Source: Ochotona curzoniae
Lineage: Eukaryota; Chordata; Mammalia; Lagomorpha; Ochotonidae
Direction: 5' to 3'
Length of the DNA: 64,000 nt
Assembly (NCBI RefSeq): GCF_017591425.1
Contig: NW_024465442.1
Coordinates: 44,953-108,952 of the forward strand
The translations under genes and the position numbers were made by a program. Below are positions 34,901 through 45,690 of the stretch, one piece after another; position 1 is the first letter of the stretch, and each line of letters begins with the position of its first letter. The notes under the pieces were generated by a model that was given only the letters and a program-made list of their open reading frames with translations, did no database searches and was not told the origin of the DNA.

Positions 34901-37900
34901 ATTTGCAAGAAACTTCTGCTTAGCAGTAGTACAGAATTAAATGTGAAGACAAGAATCATAAGGATATTATGAAAGTTTTGTCCAAAGGAGCATGTGCAAC
35001 TCAAATCATAAAAAATCATTCAGCTTTCATGTGTTCTGTGAGTGTACACACGAGTGTGAATAGGTAATTCCTTTGATTCCAAATCTTGGCAGCTAAGACT
35101 TGAATTTCCAGAATCTGAAACAATGTTTCAGATAAGCACATAGGGCAAACATATGTGCTTATTACTCGTCCAGAAAATAAGCACAATAAGAATCATTCAC
35201 CCCAGATCTTGTCAGTTTGTACAAGTTTACTAAAGTAAAAAGTGCCAGGTGATAGAAAGAGGCTTCGTGTTCTTTCTCAGCACACTTAAGATCCCAATTT
35301 ATGACAGTACCATTGGTCTGATAAAATTCAAGTCTATGCTTCTGAGTTCTGATTCAGAAGACAGCAGTAACTCAGTTCTCACCATTTGGTTTACTGTGAA
35401 GAAATGGTGAAACAATGCAATGTTTCAATTAGGTTTTCTCATTAGGTTAACCAAATAATAATGTTTTTCCATCTGTGTAAGGATTTTCTTCAAAGTATAC
35501 CTGAAAGCCTGTTTACAACCAACCTGTATGAAAAATTCATTGATGCTTTGGATGAAGGGAACAACGAGGCCAGAACTGCCATCGTTTGCAGGTGATGCTG
35601 TAACAACTCTTCTCTTGGGCATGTCTCAACAATGCAGCCAACATTCTTTGAAAAAAAAAAAGCTTCTATTTTTCCTTCTTACCTACTCAACTCATGACCC
35701 AGACAAAGGACTACATTGAAAGATATACAAAGAGTTTACAATGTGGGGGAGGCCTTGCTACTGCTGTTGAGTTCATGCTGCACAGTTAACATTATGAATA
35801 TGGAGGCCTTATCTTTGTACACATCCTTAATATAGGGTATTGATAAAAGCAGAAACCCTGATTCCATGTGCATATAAGAGGATTAGCCAGTGTTCTTTGT
35901 GTAACGTTGTTAAAGACTGCTGAACACTAGTCTATTGGTGGTCAGAAACTGAATTCAATGAGATACTTCCATACAACCACATACCTTGAGTGGGCCTGTA
36001 AGATAACTAATCCCAACCCTAACCCTAACCCTTGCAGTGTTTGCCTCAAGGCAGTGCTGTTATGCTACTAGCTTAAAAGCGAAAGGAGATTATTCTATGT
36101 TATTTGGGTTATTATCAACAAGCTCTCAGTTTGGCAATTCTGAAATGCAGGATGTTTTCAATATACTTATGGTGTCTACAATTATATTGGCTCAATTTAA
36201 CACATGATTTAATGGATTAAAGAAATTTGCAGGGGATATTTTAAAGACACAGTGGTATATTCTTCATGATTTCCATTGTGATTTTTCAATGATGCACAAA
36301 GCATTCTGCTTCATGTTGTATGTGAGTACAATATCCTAAGTAAAATTCTTGTTCTAAGAGTGTCTTTTTCTGTGTTTAGGCTTTTAGGGCAGCTTCCCAA
36401 ACTGAATTTTCATCTCTTAGAATCCTTATTCTTATGTTTACACAAGATTGCATACTCACCATTAAGTAAGATGACACCGTCCGATTTGGCACTGTGTCTG
36501 ACTCCAAGCCTTCTTTGGCTACCCATTTCAAGAAGCTCAGGAAGAGGAATGGAATGGCAGAGAAAGGTAATGAGGTGTCTCATTTTGATGGCAAGAGGAG
36601 CACTGCCTCTACTTTGAATCTTAAATCTTGTACATTAATTCTTACTAGCCAGTTGATGATTGCACACTTGGAATACTCCTAGTTAAGAGCAGGTCAAGAC
36701 TTAGTATTAGTTAAGAACAGGTGATGATACAGCAGGTACTAAGAGAAGACTCAGTGGGTACTAGTTCAGAGAAGAATCAGCTTGTGCTAATTAAGTGCAG
36801 GTGAAGACTCAGTGAGTACTAGTTAAGAGCAGGTGAAGACTCAGTGGGTACTAGTTAAGAGCAGGTGAAGACTCAGTGGGTACTAGTTTGAAAAGACTCA
36901 GTGGGTACTAGTTCAGAGCAGGTGGACTCAGCAGGAACTATTTCAGAGTAGGTGAAGACTCAGTGGGTACTAGTTAAGGGAGGATTCAGTGGGTACTAGT
37001 TCAGAGTAGGTGGACTCAGGAAGTAGTAGGTAAGAGCAGGTGAAGACTCAGTGGGATGCTGAATGCATGGCATTACCCGGCCTTTCTCATGCAAGATGAA
37101 GTCCCTGGAGTGATACTTGGGTAGAGACATGTACCGTGATGTGATACAAATGAACCCAGGCACTGGGATTGAAAAATGAGGACAAAGTGTGGGCCTTATC
37201 ACTGGAAACTGTGCAACAAAGAGCAGTGTTCCCATTCCAATGGTTTTTCATTATGTAATTCCAGTCATTGTAATGAGCAGAGCACCCAGGTGACACAGTC
37301 AAGGACCTGAACAAAAGAGCTGCCCCTTCCCACGACCTTCCTCTGCTGTGATGCCCAATTCTATTTCTGATTATGGAAAATGAAAATTAAGCAAGGCTTC
37401 CAAAACATCCTAGTGGGATCTCAACAGGCCAATTGTGACTTCTGCTCTGCTCTGAGCAAAGCTGAACTTAGAGCAGTACACTGCAGAGACTGCAGCTTAA
37501 CTAACTTCTTCCGCAAATGATGTGACTGCATTGATTAGAAGTAATCACACTTTCAGTGTATTCCACAGATAAAATGTGAGGAATGACATGCTTCAATTCA
37601 TCTTTCCCTCCCTTGCCATCTTTCCTTTATCTTGAAATTTTGTGGTAACATTTTTATTACTGTGTAGTGAAAGGCTTAATGTGCCTTTAGAGTTCAGCAA
37701 GTAAAAACAGAAAGGAATATGGACGTGCTCTGAGCAATCAATGAAAAGATGTCAAGTTTACTCATACAAGCAAAATATGTATGAGTAGGTGAAATATCAA
37801 AGATCAGAGGAAATGAAGTGTTTTGCCTTTTTAAAAATCTAGATTATTTTACTAACTGTGATTTCTGTGTGTCCATTTTGTTGCAAAAGTCAAGATTTTA

Positions 37901-38206
37901 GTCTTTTGAAAAGGTCGATGCCCCAAATGTCTACATTTTCTCATCATTCCATACAGAAATTCCATACATAAAATGAATTTACATATTAATGTCAATTTCA
38001 ATTTTTCCTGGAATTCTAAATGTTATGCTTTGGTGGGTTACTCAATTTATATGTAGATTATGATTCTAAAATGATAAATGTAAAATCCCGTTTTGTTGTT
38101 GTCTTTCATGCAACAGGTTATACTGATACAATATTTAATTGAAAACTACACAAGGATTTTTGGACACAAACTGACTTCCCCCATGGGAGAAGACATAGAA
38201 AATTAG
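31637..38206 (+). CDS. RhoGAP-domain gene of ARHGAP20/TAGAP type, five visible exons
   Basis: Exons 31,637-31,902, 33,408-33,569, 35,482-35,591, 36,380-36,566 and 38,117-38,206 join with GT-AG borders and keep one frame (about 270 codons from the first listed exon). RhoGAP proteins speed GTP hydrolysis by Rho-family GTPases in the cytosol. The linker and domain follow the ARHGAP20 pattern: 'APLFGSPLHDV', 'LPKSISDMFSYIDSKG', 'VTEGIF', 'ALREKLNS', 'VLKDFLQSIPESLF', 'LLGQLPKLNFHLLESLF', 'MTPSDLALCLTPSLLW', 'YLIENYTRIFG'. Two key arginines are replaced: the finger (GIFR) is GIFT and the FLR arginine is Gln. The protein stops just after the domain, whereas ARHGAP20 and TAGAP have long C-terminal tails. 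Upstream PH/RA exons look broken. It lies in the spacer of the inverted duplication. It is a pseudo-GAP gene or a young pseudogene; the family call is firm, expression is unknown. Confidence 0.82.
32311..32641 (+). mobile_element. Young C-repeat SINE in a RhoGAP intron
   Basis: Complete sense copy from 'gggcctggcggcgtggccta' to 'aataaataaataaatcttta', flanked by similar 'aaaaattct-ctga' ends. Confidence 0.92.
33408..33569 (+). CDS. RhoGAP gene exon 2 (arginine-finger exon, finger lost)
   Basis: Acceptor 'ttattttccatacag', donor 'AAG|gtaaga'; exactly 54 codons, phase 0 at both ends. Carries 'GQVTEGIFTTHVNGQ', where active RhoGAPs have GIFR. Confidence 0.85.
34540..34735 (+). repeat. Minisatellite in a RhoGAP intron, about 36-bp unit
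   Basis: Five or so diverged units of 'tacctggtatta-tggtgta' plus 'tgtcactcata'. Confidence 0.8.
35482..35591 (+). CDS. RhoGAP gene exon 3
   Basis: Acceptor '...gtgtaag', donor 'TGCAG|gtgatg'. Encodes 'DFLQSIPESLF' and on to 'ARTAIVCR', ending in phase 2 so that the last Arg codon is completed by exon 4. The acceptor tract is weaker than the others. Confidence 0.8.
36004..36032 (-). repeat. Short telomere-like tract in a RhoGAP intron
   Basis: 'cccaaccctaaccctaaccc', about three perfect CCCTAA units. Confidence 0.8.
36380..36566 (+). CDS. RhoGAP gene exon 4
   Basis: Acceptor 'tttttctgtgtttag', donor 'AAAG|gtaatg'. Encodes 'RLLGQLPKLNFHLLESLFLC' and 'MTPSDLALCLTPSLLWLP', the helical core with the NLA-x-PS-type motif (DLALCLTPS here). 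It ends with a Lys codon in phase 0. Confidence 0.85.
36675..37060 (+). repeat. 31-32-bp minisatellite in the last RhoGAP intron
   Basis: About a dozen units of 'actagttaagagcaggtgaa' plus 'gactcagtgggt', some with internal deletions. Begins about 110 bp after exon 4. Confidence 0.9.
38117..38206 (+). CDS. RhoGAP gene exon 5 with stop codon
   Basis: Acceptor 'tctttcatgcaacag'. Encodes 'VILIQYLIENYTRIFGHKL' and ends 'MGEDIEN' then TAG at 38,204. The relatives continue in this exon into a long tail; here the following sequence has further stops in frame. Confidence 0.8.
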   Translation, partial: VILIQYLIENYTRIFGHKLTSPMGEDIEN

Positions 38207-39271
38207 GACAATGTCCAGGACACCTCAGGTATCATAATGACCCATTGAACTGCCCTGATGACACTGCTGTGCCCTGACAGGTCTGCAGGCTGTCTTGGAG
38301 CTCAGGGCATGTTCAAAGGGCAGGGAGGCCCTTGTCCACCAGCTCACTCTCAGGCCCAGGATGGTGTCAGTGGATGTGGAACAAGAGAGAGGCTGAAGCA
38401 TCTGGTTTCAGAAAGCAAGTGCTAGTTGTAACTGCTTCAAGATGCATCCTATTGCATAAACAGGACCTAAGATTTTTGCAACAGGTTTTGTGGCACCCTT
38501 CTTTGTAACGATTCCTCACAAAGTACACAGATTGATGGAATTTCGGCATGAGCTAACTGATGATTTATCAAGAGACAGATTCCTGAAGAAAGAGATACTT
38601 CCCACATACTTGCTTCACAATTGAAACCATTGTGTGGGGTTGCGTTGTGCCAAAATCAATAGGAAGGAACTTAACCTAACTCTTCTACATGGGTGTCAGG
38701 AGTCCAGGCAATTGAGCCAACAATATGATTTCACTTATTTTCATGGAAATATTATGAATTTCAGGCCTCTTTTTTGTATGCAATTTTCATATTTGGGGGA
38801 AGACTGTTTTGAACAACACGAACTTTGTCCTGACAATATAGTCATATTTTGAATTCTCCTCATCACACATGCCCTGAACTTCACTATTCAATATACATTC
38901 AATATGCCCTAAAAGAGCTTTCAATATCTGTTTTTTATTTCTTCGCCCCTCCTCTGCTGCCTCATTCAGTGAGCCTTGGGGTTGCATGGAAACAGTTTAA
39001 ACAGAACTAGAATCATTGAGAAAAACAGCTTTGTTTTCATGTGCTAAATGCTTTTCACAATGTAAATGTCATGCCTGTCCAGAAAATATACATGATTGAT
39101 TCCTTCAGATTTGTGCCATTTACCAATTGTTTAGGAGACATTGTTAGGAAAATGTAATTAATTAGTAAGTAGGATGCCTGGAAAATTGAGACCCTTGATA
39201 CCAAAATAATCTTTTGTTTTTCCCTAACCATAGAAAATGGAGCAATCTGTTGACTTTGAGCGTATGGACAC
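38207..39271. other. Unassigned sequence after the RhoGAP stop
   Basis: May include 3' UTR or the decayed tail exon. No polyadenylation signal could be tied to the gene and no repeat was recognised. Confidence 0.4.
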
Positions 39272-39388
39272 CACCTGCCTTCCCCCTGGTCCAGCTCTGC
39301 TTATTCAAGCAATCTGAAAAGTTAAACCAAAGTTGAAAGATTCCATTTATATATATATTATTTTCTTATTTCTTTTCGGTCCATAGGC

Positions 39389-39822
39389 TGTGGGTGTTGC
39401 TTTCCCTCATCCCCAAGTCCCCTTCCCATTGTTTTTGATGCTCCCTTTCTCTTTCAGATTTGAAAGACACACATGATGGTTACCTCATTTACAGGATGTG
39501 GGTGGACACCACAGTGACCTCAGCCAGAGATCTGGCATGCCCCCAGGCACCCAAGGCCACATATGGGCCAATGACGGGCAAGGGCCAACATCCCCTGCCC
39601 TATCAGGGCCCAAGGAGGGCCAATGCCAGCACCCATGTCAGAAGGGGCATAAAACCTTTGTCTCCACTACCCAGTTTGCTTTTCACACTTGTGGTCCTCT
39701 CCTCTTCTGTTTGTTCCTCTGCTACAAGGTGGAAAGCCTAGGAATGCACTTCTCTTTGTATAATAAAGACCTGTCTGTATTCTCCTGGTATTTTCTTTAT
39801 TGGGTGCTCAGCAAAGCTAACA
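39389..39822 (+). mobile_element. Possible solitary LTR
   Basis: Starts 'tgtgggtgttgc' and ends '...gctaaca', with a TATA-like 'cataaaa' at 39,648, AATAAA at 39,762 and a G/T-rich stretch after it, in the order U3-R-U5. No clear target duplication and no internal viral genes are present. Confidence 0.4.
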
Positions 39823-39925
39823 ACACATGCACACATAATGTGGCCCCATGGCACAGTGATTAGTTACTACCATCGGTTGTTTTTTTAGCAGGTATGAAAT
39901 CTTTGCTTTTGAAAATACCAAATGG

Positions 39926-40251
39926 GCCCGGCGCGGTGGTGCAGTGGTTAAGGTCCTCGCCTTGCACGCCCAGGATCCCATTTGGGCGCCGGTTCTAATC
40001 CCGGCAGCTCCACTTCCCTTCCAGCTCCCTGCCTGTGGCCTGGGAAAGCAGTCGAGGACGGCCCAAAGCTTTGGGATCCTGCACCCATGCGGGAGACCCA
40101 GAAGAGGCTCCTGGCTTCGGATCGGCATAGTATCGCCCGTTGCGCTCACTTGGGGAGTGTATCAGCAGATGGAAGATGTTCCTCTCTGTCTCTCCTCTCT
40201 GTATATCCACCTTGCCAATAAACATAAAATAAACCTTAAAAAAAAAAAAAA
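39926..40251 (+). mobile_element. Young C-repeat SINE with perfect target duplication
   Basis: Full length from 'gcccggcgcggtggtgcagt' to the A-run. 'gaaaataccaaatgg' flanks it at 39,911 and 40,252. It is inserted at the head of the older SINE that follows. Confidence 0.95.
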
Positions 40252-40575
40252 GAAAATACCAAATGGTTGCCTAGCAGTTCAAGTCCTCACGTTACCTGTG
40301 CTGGGATCCCATATGGACACTAGCTCTTCTCCCAGAGGCCCCACTTCCCATCCAGCTCCCTGCGTGTGATCTGCAAAAGCAGTCCAGGATGGCCCAGGGC
40401 CTTGGAACCCTGCATCTGTGTAGAAGACCCAGAAGAGGCTCCTGGCTTCAGATCAGCTCATCTCCGGCCATTGCAGACATTTGGGGAGTGTATCAGCAGA
40501 TGGAAGATTTTCCTCTCTGCCTTTCCTCCTCTCTGTATACCTGATTTCCCAATAAAAATAAATAAATCTTTTTTA
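40252..40575 (+). mobile_element. C-repeat SINE, sense
   Basis: 'ttgcctagcagttcaagtcc' head, 'tccctgcgtgtgatctgcaa' core, 'aataaaaataaataaatctt' tail. Mirror of 27,288-27,606. Confidence 0.9.
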
Positions 40576-41274
40576 AAAACTCAGCAAATGGCACCATGGA
40601 CATCCTATGGGCTTGAGAAAAAGTCACAAAATCAAATCCATTGAACATCTATTAGGCGTCACATTCCTCTCCAGACACTTTATTGGTGGCATTATATCCT
40701 CAGCATCATGTTACAAAATGAGAACTATTTTTCCTTTTTTTTTTTTTTTTCAATGTGGAGAGCTGAGGTTCAGTGGCGTTAAAGAAGCCAGATCAACATG
40801 CCTGAGTGTATGTAGTTGGTTTTGTCAGGTTCCCAAGTCACACGGTGTTTTCGTAAGTAACCAATGTTTTCCTCCTTAGGAGTCACGGGCAGTGTGCTGC
40901 AGCATGAAGTTGCTGGAATGGACCCGAGGCTTCCCCACTGTCTGCATTTGGGTTTGGTGCTTATTCAATCTGCTCATCCTTCTCCCTGAGAGGTGGACCT
41001 TCCGCCCTCTGTGGACAGCCTGGTGACAACAAAGTTACATGGGTTCTCAGTGCAACGGGTAGAACTGCTGCTTCAGGCAGTAGGCTGAGATTGGAGGTCA
41101 GGATTAGGAAATGATTCTGCTGACTCACCTCCTGCAGTCTCCTTGTCCCAGCTCCATGGCAGATGTTCAGCCGTCAGTGGTGTACATCCTGCTCAGCACG
41201 ATCCATCCTGGAGTACGAACCCTGTGGGAAATTCTCTCTCTTGCGAGTACCCTTACTTGTATAGACCTTACTTG
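40576..41274. other. Unassigned arm sequence (mirror of 26.6-27.29 kb)
   Basis: T-run at 40,737; no gene. Confidence 0.4.
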
Positions 41275-41520
41275 TATCAACTTACTCTGACATCCACTTC
41301 AGGTCCTGGTGCCAGCTGCTAAGTCCACCTCCTTCCTGATGCAGATCCTGGGAAGCAGCAGGTGGTGGTTCAGGAAACTGGGTTCTCGCTACCCGTGTGG
41401 GCGATCTGGATTGAGCTCTAGGCTTCTGGCTTCAGCACCAGCTGTTCATGCATCTGGAGAGTGAGCCAGTGCATTGGAGTTCTGCCACTGTGTCTCACAA
41501 ATCAAAAAGAAACGGGTTTT
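41275..41520 (+). mobile_element. Old SINE, sense
   Basis: Mirror of 26,346-26,600; 'cttctggcttcagcaccagc' and 'atctggagagtgagccagtg' are in order. Confidence 0.6.
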
Positions 41521-42129
41521 AAAATCCACATGTACACAGCAAGAACATAGACACATTGATGACGTTATCGAAGGCCTCCCTCCCTCCCTCCCAATTTTCA
41601 TCAGATTGTACTTCTCTATCTATGTAACTCCCTTCGCCCCAAACCAGAGGGAGAGGTAGTGGCAGCAATACCCCACCTGCTTTGTGATGGAGCATGAAGA
41701 TAATAAGCTCCTTTCACAAAAACTAATGTCTCTCCGTTTGGCTTATGGAGTACATCAGGCGGTGAAGCCCAATGCATAAGCATGGCAACCATGCCGACTT
41801 TGAAGTTGAGTATTTGTGGGATTTGAGAATTTGAAACAAATTTGAGAATTTGAAACAAATGCTCAAAGAGTTCATGACTTGACTGAAGGAGCTTGCACAG
41901 TAGCAATCAGTCTGTCTGGTCCTGGATCAATATTCTTTCATAAATGCTAAAGCTGAGTGTTGAAGCACACACACATTGAGAACTCTTATTATTCTGAGTG
42001 AAATTTTCCTTAGTGGAGACTTTGCTGTATCTCAAAAAACAAAAAAAAAGTGTGTGTGCTTGGCTTAAACACAACTTGGTCTGCAATGAGTACACCTACT
42101 CTGGCTTTGCTTTGATTAGCTATCCCATA
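41521..42129. other. Unassigned arm sequence (mirror of 25.7-26.3 kb)
   Basis: No gene; A-rich near 42,037. Confidence 0.4.
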
Positions 42130-42360
42130 ATCACACATAATCATTTATTTTTTATATAAACTTATTTGAATAACTAAATGGAGTAATAGTGGAGAAGGGA
42201 AAGATAACATATCTTGCACCTACTGGTTCACTCCCTTCAATGCCTGCCACAGTGGTGTGGGACCAGGCTGAAACCAGGAGCCAGGGGACTCCCAGAAGAG
42301 TGGCACTTGGGAAATCCTTCTCAGGTGTATTAGCAGGAAGCTTGATTGTGAGCTGAGTCT
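42130..42360 (-). mobile_element. Old SINE, antisense
   Basis: Mirror of 25,501-25,720. Confidence 0.65.
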
Positions 42361-43639
42361 AACACTCCCAACCCCAGGCACCCTCACAGCAAGTAGGGCC
42401 CTGTGCTCCCCAAGGACCCATGCCTGGGATGCTCAAAACACAGCCCTGGGCTGGCAGGACCAGGTCAGGTGTCCAGGAAGAAGCTCTTCTTGTTTCACAG
42501 GAGCACTTACCAGGACATGCACGGGGGCAGGTTGGGCACCTCGAGCATGAAGGCTGCACCTTGGCAGCCATCCTCCAAGGGTACTGAGGTCTGAAGTGGC
42601 AGCCATGGCCTCCTCCAGTCCTAGCAGCAGCTCTGGGGCCATGATGAAATTCCCCCAGTGTCCATTCTCTGCTAGTCAGGGTGTGCAATCACAGAGACCA
42701 ACACCTCTGCAAGGTGGCTGATGTCAAATGCAGCCTTCCAGTAGCCCAGCCTGGTGCTCCTTCTGCTCCTGTCCCAGAGCAAGGAGCCTCCTTTCAGTGA
42801 TGACCTTGAGGGAATGGCAAAATTCTTCAACTTCATGATGACCTGAACCAGAACGAGAGGCCAGTCAGCCATGTGGTCACTGCTAAAGACAGCCCAGGAT
42901 CCCAGCTCAGTCCCTTTGAGCAGAGGCACGAAGAGGTGAGGTAGCAACCCATGAGGTCCAAGTCACACAGCCTGCGAACCTCCCGAGACAGGCAGCTGGC
43001 CCTGACACTCAGCTGGTCCTGGATTAGCACTCATACATGGTTGGTGACTGCCTGCCTCTTGGGCCTTACAGGCACACACTCCCCAGAAAGGTGGGCTACT
43101 GACACGCACCCCTCTCGTACCCTGATTTAGCCCTACAAGCTTCAGCCTCAAACCCCATTCCATGCTCCCAGTCCAGGCCCAGAAAGACTCAGCCCAGCCC
43201 CTGAATCTCCTGACAGTGGTGGTGCCAGGTTGGCATCAAATCCCTCCATTTGCTGATCTCCAGCTGCATGGCACAGAGCTCCTGTTGTAGAAATGCCACA
43301 TGAAAGCCAGGTTGCAGCCACTGACTCCACCATTCACAGAGCTGGTGTCATCGTGGAGGCCCCAGTCAGTAGTCTATAAGCCTGCTATAGCTGCCCCAGG
43401 TGCCAGCCCAGCTGGAGTGATGAAGTATGGGCCACATGGGAGCATACCCAGAAGCTAAGATCATCTCATGGCCGCCCAGATGAGCCCATTGCAGGAGTAG
43501 GGCCAAGGATTGGAGTAGTTGGATACCACTCATTGTCTCTGGTACCCTGCCCTCTGTCCTGGTTCTTCAGGGAGCCACTAGGAGACGTGACAGGGTCTAT
43601 AGTTAGCAAGAGCAACGAGTGCAGGTAGTGGGGAAGATA
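42361..43639. other. Unassigned arm sequence (mirror of 24.2-25.5 kb)
   Basis: Same possible coding relic as the left copy, on the minus strand, with stops in every frame. Confidence 0.3.
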
Positions 43640-43705
43640 GGGCAGGGTTAGGATTAGGGTTAGTGATAAGGTTAGGAATAGGATAAGGTTAGAGTTAGGG
43701 CTAGT
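43640..43705 (+). repeat. Degenerate telomere-like repeats
   Basis: 'gggttaggattagggttagt' and 'ggttagagttagggctagt'. Confidence 0.7.
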
Positions 43706-43712
43706 AATAGCA

Positions 43713-43895
43713 AAAACGGAAGTGTTTTGTTTTAAAAGACAGATGGATTTGAATGGCTGAGCAAGAGCAAGGGATACTGCAGCAACTGGTGTACTCTCCA
43801 GATGGTTCCAGCTGATGGGACTGGGCCAGGCTGAAGCTCTGAGGAGTCTCCTGTTCTGGTGCAGGCACAGGCTCTAGGACCACCTCATGCTGTCT
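43713..43895 (-). mobile_element. SINE fragment, antisense
   Basis: Mirror of 23,986-24,165. Confidence 0.5.
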
Positions 43896-44697
43896 TCCAG
43901 GCCATGACAGCAAGCCCCAGGGACACCAATAGGGACATGGCCTCCTGGGATGACTACAACAGGAAAGCTGCTTCCTGGGGTATTATCCAGGTGGGAAGGA
44001 TCCCAGTCAGGTGAACCACCTCTGGCTTCCCTCCCTGAGCAGTGGTGCAGCTGGGCTAGCTGCCTGAGGTGGGCCTGGCTTGCTTGTCAGACCATCTCCT
44101 GTTTCAGAGTGACCTTAAGACCCATGGCAATGGGACTCCCTGCCGTGGATAACAGACCTCAGAGACCCAATGTGTCCACTTTATCTCAGGGCACAACTTC
44201 CCCAATGCATGATCCCGGCCACACACAGGAAGGAGCAGAAGTTGGTCTGCAGACCTCCTCCTGCCCCAGGCTCAGGTCCTCCAATCGCCTCTCACCCCAT
44301 GTTCCCGCCTCCAGCCTTCAGGCTGCACAGTCAGCAGCTCCCCAGCAAGGTGGGCAAGCTATGTTGTTGGGGCATGGCGCCTTGTCCTTGGAACTCTGCG
44401 GTTGCATGCTCAACTTCCTGCTGCAGGTGTACTGGCTGCTTCCCAACCAGGAAGATGCCTTTCACCGCTGCCTCTTCCTTTATGCTGCTGGGAGCCACTG
44501 TGCTGTGCCAAAATGCTAGGTGGGTCCTCCTTCATTCCTTCTCTGCCGGTCTCGCTGGTCCATGCCTGCCCCAAAGCCCGACTTTTGGATGGGTGCCTGT
44601 GGCTCTTAGATGTTTGCCATTTGACAGCCATCTTTGCGCTTATGACTTGGTTAGCCCACTCAGTCATACGTGCCAGATACAATTCAGCTTCTGGATT
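43896..44697. other. Unassigned arm sequence (mirror of 23.2-24.0 kb)
   Basis: Overlapping open frames only. Confidence 0.4.
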
Positions 44698-44795
44698 TTA
44701 AATTTCACTTATTCAAAGGCAGAGAAGGAGAGAAGGAATCCCCCTTGCTGCTTATCGCCTCAAATGTCCATTGCAGCTGAGGGTTAAGCCGAAGC
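44698..44795 (-). mobile_element. SINE 3' fragment, antisense
   Basis: Mirror of 23,085-23,182. Confidence 0.5.
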
Positions 44796-44817
44796 CAAGA
44801 CAGTCTGTTCTCCACAA

Positions 44818-45325
44818 TGTCCTCACTTGGTCCCCCCATAGTGCTGGTCTTAAAGTCCCCACATTGTCCTCTGGTGCTAGTTCCCATAAGGTCCCCACAT
44901 TGTCCCCTAGTGCTGGTTCCCACAAGGTTCACACATGGTCCCCTAGTGCTGGTCCCCACAACGTCCCCACAACTTCCTCTGGTGCTATTCCCTACAAGGT
45001 TCCCACATGGTCCCCCAGTGTTAGTCTCCACATGCCCCCTGGTGCTGGTCCTCACAAGGTTCCCCCATGGTCCCCTGGTGCTGGTGCCCACATTGTCCCC
45101 TGGTGCTGGTCCACACAAGGTCCCCACATGGTACCCTAGTCCTGGTCCCCACAAAAATCACCACGTGGTCCCCTTGTGTTGGTCCCCACAAGGTTTCCAC
45201 ATGGTCCCCTTGAACTATTCCCTACAAGGTCCCCACATGGTCTTCTAGTGCTGGTCCCCTCATGGTGCCCTGGTGATGGTCCACACACGGTTCCTCCATG
45301 ATCCCCTGGTGCTGGAAGCATCACC
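44818..45325 (-). repeat. 36-bp minisatellite, inverted copy
   Basis: Units of 'ggtccccacatggtccccta' plus 'gtgctggtccccacaa'. Nearly the same copy number as the left array, with differences in single units. Confidence 0.9.
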
Positions 45326-45547
45326 TGTACCTTGCAGGTGCCTTAGCAGTGAGCTGGTTGGAACAGGGCTGGAATTCCCAGTCACCCTCTGACTTGGGGC
45401 TGACCTGAATCCCAGCTGGTGAATGTTAAAAGCTTCCTCTTTGTTTCAAAATTTCCCTCCTGAAAATAAGCTCCCCAAAAGAGCAACTTTCTTTTTCTTT
45501 TTAAAATAAGTGTCTCTAATGCAAAATAGAGGCTTAACTAGTTGTAC
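45326..45547. other. Unassigned link between minisatellite and telomere-like block
   Basis: Mirror of 22,333-22,554; nothing recognised. Confidence 0.4.
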
Positions 45548-45690
45548 ACTAACCCAAGCCCTAAGCCTAATCCTAAACCCTTAGTCTATCCTTAAACTCC
45601 TAGTCTAACCCTAAACTGGAAGAAGCCTACTCTAAGCCGTAAGGCTAACCCTAAACCCTAAGAAGCCCAACCCTAAACTTAACCCTGCGC
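45548..45690 (-). repeat. Degenerate telomere-like repeats, inverted copy
   Basis: 'ccctaaaccctaagaagccc' and similar variants. Confidence 0.75.
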
